A DNA stretch of 11,685 nt. It comes from an uncultured Verrucomicrobiota bacterium (GTDB lineage: Bacteria > Verrucomicrobiota > Kiritimatiellia > RFP12 > UBA3636). The stretch is from positions 1 to 11,685 of the forward strand of contig CAMNDA010000380.1 of assembly GCA_946534745.1 (NCBI GenBank), in the 5' to 3' direction. Below are positions 1-7,500 of the stretch, in pieces. The notes beneath the pieces are model-generated. The model searched no databases. It saw only the letters and a list, made by a program, of their open reading frames with translations, and was not told the DNA's origin. The stretch's first letter is position 1, and the number at the start of each line of letters is the position of its first letter. Made by a program: the position numbers and the translations under genes.

Positions 1-603
1 CGCGCCGGCGCGGTCGCCGCCGACGCAGACGCCGAGGATTCCGGGCGCGCAGCCCGCGCCCTGCGCGCGCCAGACCGCGTCCAGGAGGCAGCGGCGGACG
101 CCCTCGAGGTCGCGGCCGGCGCCGAGGGCGTCGTCCGGGAGCGAATACTGGCGGCCCTGGTTCTCGCTGCCGCCGCCCTTCAGGAGCAGCGTCGCGCGCG
201 GCTCCGTCCCGGCCGGGCCGAAGCGGAAGTGCATCGCGGGCGAGCCGGGGGCGAAGTTGGAGGAGACCTGGCGGCCGGAGGGGACGTCGATCACGTTGAG
301 GCGCAGGTGCCCGGCCGCGGTCGCGGCGGCGACGGCCTCGCGCGCGGCCTCGCGGATCGGGAGCGTCGGGGTGCCGTCGGGGAGGTCGAACCAGAACGCG
401 GGCGTGCCGGTGTCCTGGCAGACGGGGACGGACCCCGCGCACGCGAGGCCGGCGTTTTCGAGGATCGTCCCGAGCGCGGCGGCGCCGGGCGAGCCGGGCG
501 CCTCGGCGGCGCGCGCGGCGCGGAGGGCGTCGGCGACGTCGGGCGGGAGCTCCGTCGCGGCGCGGCGGACGAGGTCGGCGAGCTGCCGGGCGAGGTCGTT
601 CAT
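1..603 (-). CDS. Fumarate hydratase class I, N-terminal (alpha) region, partial at the left window edge
   Basis: I translated the reverse strand from the ATG at 603 and it stays open for 201 codons to base 1. The family are oxygen-sensitive [4Fe-4S] hydro-lyases that interconvert fumarate and malate (or dehydrate tartrate) in the cytoplasm. Visible family signatures are ILENAGLACAG (47-57), PVCQDTGTPAF (60-70) with putative cluster ligand C62, LLLKGGGSENQG (139-150), and GCAPGILGVCVGGDRAG (184-200) with second ligand C185. The third cluster cysteine would lie beyond the window. The start is well supported: AAAGGA (617-612 on the reverse strand) lies 8 nt before the ATG, and the ATG overlaps the nth stop as ATGA, which suggests translational coupling. 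The visible part cannot tell a one-chain fumarase (FumA/FumB type) from the alpha subunit of a two-subunit fumarase or tartrate dehydratase (TtdA type). Confidence 0.9.
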   Translation of the reverse strand, partial: MNDLARQLADLVRRAATELPPDVADALRAARAAEAPGSPGAAALGTILENAGLACAGSVPVCQDTGTPAFWFDLPDGTPTLPIREAAREAVAAATAAGHLRLNVIDVPSGRQVSSNFAPGSPAMHFRFGPAGTEPRATLLLKGGGSENQGRQYSLPDDALGAGRDLEGVRRCLLDAVWRAQGAGCAPGILGVCVGGDRAGA

Positions 604-1301
604 GGGCGTTTTCCTTTCCCCGTCGCGCAGTAGCGGCGGATCGGGCAGGCGGAGCAGCGGGGGTTGCGCGGGGCGCAGATGCGCTGGCCGAGGGAGACGA
701 AGCACGCGTTCCACGTCGTCCAGTAGCGCACCGGGAGGATGCGGCGCAACGCCATCTCGGTCTCGAGCGGGTCCCGGGTCTTCAGGAGCCCGAGGCGGTT
801 CATGATGCGGTGGACGTGGACGTCGACGCAGATTGCCGGCTTCTTGAACGCGACGGCGACGACGAGGTTCGCCGTCTTGCGCCCGACGCCGGGCAGCTCG
901 CAGAGCTCCTCGACCGTCTCGGGCAGGCGGCCGCCGAAGCGCGCGTCGAGGACATCTGGGATCTTCTTGATCGTCTCCGCCTTCTGGCGATAGAAGCCGA
1001 CGGGGTAGATGAGCCGCGCGAGCTCGTCCGCGGAGAGGCGCCGGACGTCGTCCCACCCCGCCACGGCGGGGAAGAGCTTCTCGCGGCAGACCTTCGCGGT
1101 GCAGGCGTCCTTGGTGCGGGCCGAGCAGATCGTCGCGAGGAGGATGCGGAACGGCGACTCGCCCTGCGCGCCCATGAGGTCGATGACGGGCGCCGGGCTC
1201 GCCGCGAAGTCCGCGGAGAGCAGGCGGTGGACGGCTGGGATGTCGGAGGCTTTCAATGCGGAACGCCGGAGCGGCGGCGAGAACGCGACGGATTCTAGCA
1301 T
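600..1301 (-). CDS. nth: Endonuclease III (DNA glycosylase/AP lyase)
   Basis: Base-excision repair enzyme that removes oxidised pyrimidines and nicks abasic sites. From the ATG at 1301 the protein is 233 residues, close to the usual ~210. The helix-hairpin-helix is LPGVGRKTA (136-144), with catalytic lysine K142. The catalytic aspartate is D160 in CVDVHVHRI. The C-terminal [4Fe-4S] loop has canonical spacing: C209-x6-C216-x2-C219-x5-C225. The stretch SARTKD (60-65) stands where E. coli Nth has SAQATD, as in many non-proteobacterial homologues. The frame is open further upstream to an ATG at 1406, but that start would swallow the divergent promoter and add non-homologous residues. A TTG at 1256 would give a 218-residue protein. 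Neither the 1301 nor the 1256 start has a clear Shine-Dalgarno, so the exact start is uncertain. It overlaps the following fumarase gene by 4 bp. Confidence 0.94.
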   Translation of the reverse strand: MLESVAFSPPLRRSALKASDIPAVHRLLSADFAASPAPVIDLMGAQGESPFRILLATICSARTKDACTAKVCREKLFPAVAGWDDVRRLSADELARLIYPVGFYRQKAETIKKIPDVLDARFGGRLPETVEELCELPGVGRKTANLVVAVAFKKPAICVDVHVHRIMNRLGLLKTRDPLETEMALRRILPVRYWTTWNACFVSLGQRICAPRNPRCSACPIRRYCATGKGKRP

Positions 1302-1495
1302 TCGTCCGCTTCGGACGCAAATTGCGAGCGGCCGTGGACATGCGCCCCGCCGCGGGGCGATTTGACGCGCGCGCGCGAGGGGCGTATAATGCGCCGCAGA
1401 AAACAAACCTTCTCCCCACCTTCCCCTTCCCGCTTTGGACGCGCAACGGCCACTCGGACGGCAAAGCCGCCACGGAACAGCTTAACCACCGAACC
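1302..1495. other. Divergent intergenic region between nth and the GH2 mega-protein gene
   Basis: This 194-bp region holds three things. First, a 6-bp inverted repeat (1303-1317, CGTCCG-CTT-CGGACG) abuts the nth start. Second, a 7-bp inverted repeat (1343-1359, CGCCCCG-CCG-CGGGGCG) lies just before a strong rightward promoter. Third, a 5' leader of about 100 nt contains an almost pure pyrimidine tract (1408-1431, one purine). No Shine-Dalgarno was recognised before the ATG at 1496; the nearest purine-rich patch is CGGAAC, about 20 nt upstream. No convincing leftward promoter for nth was found. Confidence 0.7.
1362..1390 (+). promoter_or_regulatory. Sigma-70-type promoter for the GH2 mega-protein gene
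   Basis: The -35 element TTGACG (1362-1367) and the -10 element TATAAT (1385-1390) are separated by exactly 17 bp. This is one mismatch from full consensus and stands out in GC-rich DNA. The predicted transcription start is near 1397, giving a leader of about 99 nt before the ATG at 1496. The inverted repeat at 1343-1359 lies immediately upstream of the -35 and could be a regulator site or a fold in upstream RNA; which one is not decidable from sequence. Confidence 0.8.
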
Positions 1496-1555
1496 ATGAA
1501 GAAGCTCCTCCTCCCCCTCCTCGCGCTCGCCGCGCTCGCCCTGCCCGCAAGTGCC
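1496..1555 (+). other. Signal peptide of the GH2 mega-protein
   Basis: The first 20 residues have a dilysine n-region, a Leu/Ala hydrophobic core and a PASA end that fits signal peptidase I cleavage before A21-I22. There is no lipobox cysteine, so the mature protein is predicted to be exported without a lipid anchor. Confidence 0.88.
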
Positions 1556-4500
1556 GCGATCAACCTTCAGTCGATCAAGCCGGACGGCTTCGCCCACGGC
1601 GTCGTGTTCACGGTCGATGAATACGCAAACAACGAGGCCCGCGCCACGCTCACGAACTTCCCGGTTCTCGTGCGCCTCTCGGAAAGCGGCATCTCCGGCT
1701 TTGACTACGACGACGTTCTCGTCTCCGGCGGCGGCGACATCCGGTTCGCCGACGCGAACGGCACTGCGTTGCCGTTCGAGATCGACACATGGGCGAACAA
1801 CGCCACATCCCTTGTCTGGGTCACGCTTCCCGTGATGACGAACGGCACCGAGTTCGCGATGTTCTACGGAGCCGCCCAGAGCGACGCGACCGCCTTCGTC
1901 GCGGCGAGGGACCCCTGGGCGGACTACACCGGCGTCTGGCACCTCGGCGACAGCGGCACGGGTTCGGGCAAGACGGTCAGCGACTCCACGACGAACCGGC
2001 TCACGGGTACGACGGCTTCGAACTCGAGCAAGCTCATGAGCGATGGCGCCGTTGGCGGCGCACGGAAAATCTGCGCCTCGACGAACTCGAAGAATCAGGA
2101 GCAGATTTCCGTTTCGCTTTCCGATTCGGCCAAGAAGGCCGCGGTGGATGCACTGGTTCCGCGTTTCTCGGTCTCTCTCTGGTACCGTGTCAAGGAAAGC
2201 ACGGAAACGTCCATCCAGTGGGATTACCTGATCGGCCGGAAACCTTCCGAAAAAAGCAATGCGAGTGCCGGCTGGGCGATTCAAATGTCGGATCCCAGCA
2301 CTGGTGGCGGCACGAAAAATGGGATTCGAGTCTGGTCCAACGAGACAACCGACGGTGCCCCCCCCGCCTCCGCCATTCCGGTCATCGGACAAGCCACATG
2401 GACAACCGTAGCATGGTTCAAATTGGATGTGGTCTACGACAACAGCAACTATTCGCTCTACCTCAACGGAGCCCTTGTCAAAAGCGGCGCCCTCAAGGGG
2501 AACGCCGCCAACGGAAGCTCCACCACCCTCGGCATCGGCGGTGCAGCTCCGACGACGGATGTAATCCGTCCTTTCACCGGCGACATGGACGAGGTCCGTC
2601 TGCGCCGCGGAATCGTGAGCGAGGACTGGGTTGCCGCGGACTATGCGACGCAGACGAGCGCTTCGTTCCTTTCCGCCGGAACGGTCGAGAAGGTCGGCGC
2701 CTCCACCCGGCCGACCGCCGAATTCGAGGTCCTAGACACAGGCGCGGCCTTCCTTCAGTTTTCCGGCAGGGTCACTTCGCTCGGCGAGGGGGCGACCGCC
2801 TGCACGCTGCACTACAAGTACTGGAAGGATTCCGAGTCGGAACCCGTCGGCTGGACCTCCTTCGCGACGGGCGTCGGCGCGGGTGCGCCGGTCAGCCATT
2901 TCGTGGTCGGACTGGATCCTCTCACCGACTACCACGTCGCCTTTAAGGCGTCGAATAATCTCGCGACGCCGGAAGACTCGGACATCGTCCCGAAGGTCTT
3001 TACGACGAGCGGCGTCGGCGACGCAGGCGAATCGGGCGGCGTGTCCGAACGCCAGCTCGACGAGTTCGTCCACACCTTCATGGTCACGGAACGCGGCGTC
3101 TCGGAATTCGAGTTCACGCCGCCGACGGGCGTGACGAAGGTCGAGGCGCTCGTCGTCGCCGGCGGCGGCGCGGGCGGCTACAACCATGGCGGCGGCGGCG
3201 GCGGCGGCGGCCTCGTCCACGACGATGCGCTTGCTGTCGTGCCCGGACAGACCTACACGGTCCATGTCGGAACCGGTGGAGTGGCCTCGGCGTCGGCGAG
3301 CGTCTACGGCGGCAACGGCGGCAATTCGTCGATCGCCCTTAACGGCGCCGCGCTCGTTTCGGCCACGGGCGGCGGAGCGGGCGGCAACGGTGGTTCCAAT
3401 ACGGCCGGCAAGGTCGGCGGCAGCGGCGGCGGCTCGTCGGCCGACGTGGCCGGCGGCGCCGGGACGACGGGGCAGGGATTCGCCGGCGCCAAAGGCAACG
3501 GCAACCAGGCCGGCGGCGGCGGCGGCGCGAAGGCGTCCGGATCCGAGCCCGTGGTGGGCGGCACCAAGGCGGTTTCGTCCGGTGGTGGCGGCAGCGGCCT
3601 TTCCTTCGAAATTTCCGGCGCGACCGTCTTCTATGCGGGCGGCGGAGGAGGCGGCGGTGCAAAGTCCCTCCAGAGCAATACCTACGGAACCGCGGGTTCC
3701 GGCGGACTCGGCGGCGGCGGAGAGGGAGGACAGGAAACGGACACCGCCGATACCGCTATCGCCGAAGACGGAACCGACGGCCTCGGCGGCGGCGGTGGCG
3801 GTGGCGGCGCCCTGTCCGGCTACGAAAAGGGCGGCAACGGCGGCAACGGCGTCGTGATCATCCGCTACGGCGCGGGCGGCGACGGCGACGGCGTTGTGCA
3901 TCCCACGGTTTCGCTGACGGGCCTGACCTACGACGATTCGACCGGCGATGCGACGGTGACCTATCGCGTCGGTTGGGCCGGCGACGGGTACGACCGTGCG
4001 GACGTGTCCGCGATCTGGGGGTACGACGAGGACAAGCTCGTCTACACGAATGCCGCCTCGACGGCCCCCGCGATCGGCCAGGGAACGGGATCGTTCTCGC
4101 TGCCGCGCATGAGCAAGACGATCTTCGTCCGGCTCCTCGCGACGAACTCCGGAAACTACACCGGCGTTTCGCCGGAAGTGAAGACGCTCCACCTCTTCAA
4201 CCCGGCGGCCCCCGGCGGCACCGTCGCTGCGACGCCGTCCTACACGACCGCTTTGTTCGCCGCGACCGTGACGAACCTCGGCGCGGGCGCGACGAGCGTC
4301 TCGGGCGTGTTCCAGGTCTGCACGGACAAGTTCTTCGACGAAGGCACCTACACGACCTTCGCGGCCGACGAACCGATTCTGTCGGCCGGGACTCTTGCCG
4401 GATCGGCCACAGGACTTTCGCCGAACACGACCTACTGGGTCCGTGCCTCGCTCACGAACGACGTCCCGGCCGACTACGACACCGCCCCCGTCTCCTTCCA

Positions 4501-7500
4501 GACGCTTGCGATGGGCTCGCCCGCCGGCACGGCCGGCGCCCCGACCGCAACGGATACGACGATTTCCGCGGATGTAACGGTCTCGGACTTCGGCGTCGGC
4601 GCCACCTCGGCGACCATGCGACTCGAAGCCTCCACCACGGGCGATTTCGCGACTGCCGTCGCCTCCACGGACATCGCCGCGACGACCGGAGTCGCGCAGA
4701 CCCTGACCGTTTCCGGGCTCTCGCCTGAAACGACCTACTACCTGCGCGCCGTCCTCGAGAACGACGGCGGCCTTCAGACCATCCTCGCCGTTGGATCCGC
4801 GACCACGACCGAAGCGGCGGTGGTCTTGGTCGAATTGACGTTTCCCTCGATGCCGGCGAACGTTTCGGTCGCCTCGGTGACGACGAACGGCGTCGCAGTC
4901 GTGCCCGAGAACGGCATCTACACGGTCGAGGCCGGCGCGGAGGCGACCGTGACGTTCGCGGCGGCGGCGGGATACGTCCTCGCGGGCGCTTCGACCGCCA
5001 CGATCACCGTGGACGCCGACATGGTGTTCCCGTCCGCGTCCATTCCGGGCGCCACGGCGGCGACGGCGACCCTTACGATCGGCACGATCCCCGCGAACGT
5101 GACGCTCGTTTCCGTGACGGTCGACGGCGGGCCCGTCGAAGGCGTCAATGGCGTCTACACGGTCTACAGCAACGCCACCGTCGTCGCGACGTTCGCCGCG
5201 GCGTCCGGCCACCGCCTCGTCGGGAGCGCGACGGTCTCCGTCTTCATGGACGGGGACAAGACGCTGGCCACCGCCGACATGCCGACCGCGGAGGCGCTTC
5301 CGATCCCGGAGGTCGGCCAGAGCGCAAAGAAGGTCTATGCCAAAAAAACGGTTACGCTCACGGCGTCCGCGGAGGGCGCGACGTCGTACCGCTGGCTGAA
5401 GAACGGCGAGCCGATCGAAGGGGGCACGAACGGAACGCTGACGGTGGCTTGGCGCAGTCCGAAGAACGATCCGACGGACACCTATCAGGCCGTGGCCGTC
5501 TATGTCATCGACGGTTACGGTTCGACGACGGACAGCGGAGCTTCGACGGCAATGACCGTTACGAACCTGCCGATGGGTACGGTAATCATAGTCCGGGGGG
5601 GGGCTCCGGCACCTCCTCCGCCCCACGACTACAGCGCCGACTACCTCACCTTCCGGGTGCGCACCCCGGGCACGATCTGCTGGAGGGCCGAAGGAGACCT
5701 GACGAAGACCATCGAGTACAAGATCAACGATGGCGAATGGACATCCATCACTTCCGCTTCGGGTGGTGGCGCGACCATTTCCGTTGCGAAGGGCGACCTC
5801 GTGCGGTTCAGGGGACGCAACGAAGTCTATGCCACGGGCAGGGACGCGTATTCCGGCTTCGAGGGCGGAACGGCGACCTACGACATCGAAGGCAACATCA
5901 TGAGCCTTCTGTGCGGAGACGACTTCGCCGAAAGCACGGCCCTCCCGGACCGCGAATACATCTTCTGCTCGTTGTTCAAGAAAGCCCCGGTGGTTTCGGC
6001 GGAACACCTCGTCCTCCCGGCAACCACGCTCAAGGTCTACTGCTACCGATCCCTGTTCAGCTATTGCACGACGCTGACCAGGGCTCCCGAACTTCCGGCC
6101 ACGACGCTCGCCCAGGGATGCTACTGGTATATGTTCGAGCAATGCGCCATCACGGTGGCACCGGTCCTCGAAGCCGCCACGTTGGTCAATGAGTGCTACT
6201 ACCATATGTTCGATGGATGCAGACTCCTGAATCGAATCACATGCCTTGCCACGGACGGGTTCAAAACCTCCAACTGCCTGGCGGACTGGGTGAAAAACGT
6301 GGCTGCCGAGGGCGCGTTCGCCAAGGCCTCCAACGTAACTTCCTGGAAGACAGGCGCCAGCGGCATACCCACGGGATGGATCGTGTGCGAGGATGTTCTG
6401 CTGCTGCCACCCGAAGTGGCGTTCTACGGCGACGAGATCGAACTGGAATGCGAAACGGCTGGCGCCGAAATCCACTACCGGCTCGGGCAAACGGGTGATT
6501 TCGCACTGTACACGCAGCCGATTTCCATCGTCGCGGACACTGTCGTCGAGGCGTATTCCACCTGTCGGGGCCACACGAGCCAGACCATAACCCAGACGTG
6601 CGTGTACGAGCACGAGACTCCGTTCCAGATGTCGAACAAGGACCTCCCGACCTGGAGATACGGCGGCAGCACCGTCACCACGCCCTATTCCGTCAACCGG
6701 ATCGACGGACACTCGTCCAGCTACGCCAAGGGCACGTTCGTGTTCGGCACCTCCGTAACGCTCCGGGCGGCCCAGCCGACCTACCTGTGGTTCCAGCACG
6801 CCGACCAGAGCGCGGACATCTACGTCGACGACGTGAAGGTCGGGACGCACTGGGGCGGCTACAATGCGTTCTTCTGCGACATCAGCGAATACGTCCACCG
6901 CGGACGGAACGACATCCGGGTGGCGCTGTGCAACACGACGCGGAACGAATTGGCTCCTGCGGCCGGCGACTTCAACTTCAACGCCACGCTCGGCAACGTC
7001 AAGCTGTTCACGAGCCCGGTCCTTCCGGCGATGGAATACGGTTACGACGGATTCCATGTGACTTCGGCCGTCACCTCGGCATCCGCCACCGTGTATGTCA
7101 AGACCAAGGTCCCGGCCGGCGCGTCCCTCACATGCACCATTTCCGATGGTTCGTACACCTGGACCGACACACAGCCCAGCACGGGAAGCGAACAGACCTT
7201 CACGACCACAATATCCAACCCGCATCTGTGGAACGGAACGATCGACCCGCATCTCTACACGGTGACGTTGGAGATCTACAAGGACGGGGACCTGTACCAC
7301 CGATACCAGCGTCCATACGGGTTCCGGTACTATGAGTACGCCATCGACAGAAGCGGCATCGTCCAGGGCGGGAACTACACGGGCTTCCTGCTCAACGGGC
7401 AACCGTACAAACTGAGGGGCGTCTGCATGCACGACGACGTGGAGGGGAAGGCCAACGCGCTCGACGACGCCGACTACGACCAGGAGTTCGCCATCCTGCA

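Noticed and set aside
229..805. Plus-strand frames over the fumarase and nth genes
   Set aside because: The reverse strand gives textbook class I fumarase and endonuclease III motifs; the plus-strand frames are compositional shadows.
1455..1475. GGACGGCAAAGCC in the leader, reminiscent of the GGACGCAAAGCC core of cyclic-di-GMP-I riboswitches
   Set aside because: Only the short core resembles the motif. The partner GAAA tetraloop helix and the closing P1 helix are not found around it, so a chance CGGC-AAA-GCCG hairpin is more likely.
1256..1495. Upstream extension of the mega-protein frame to the ATG at 1256
   Set aside because: It would overlap nth and read through the promoter. The residues before 1496 look untranslated, and a clean signal peptide starts at 1496.
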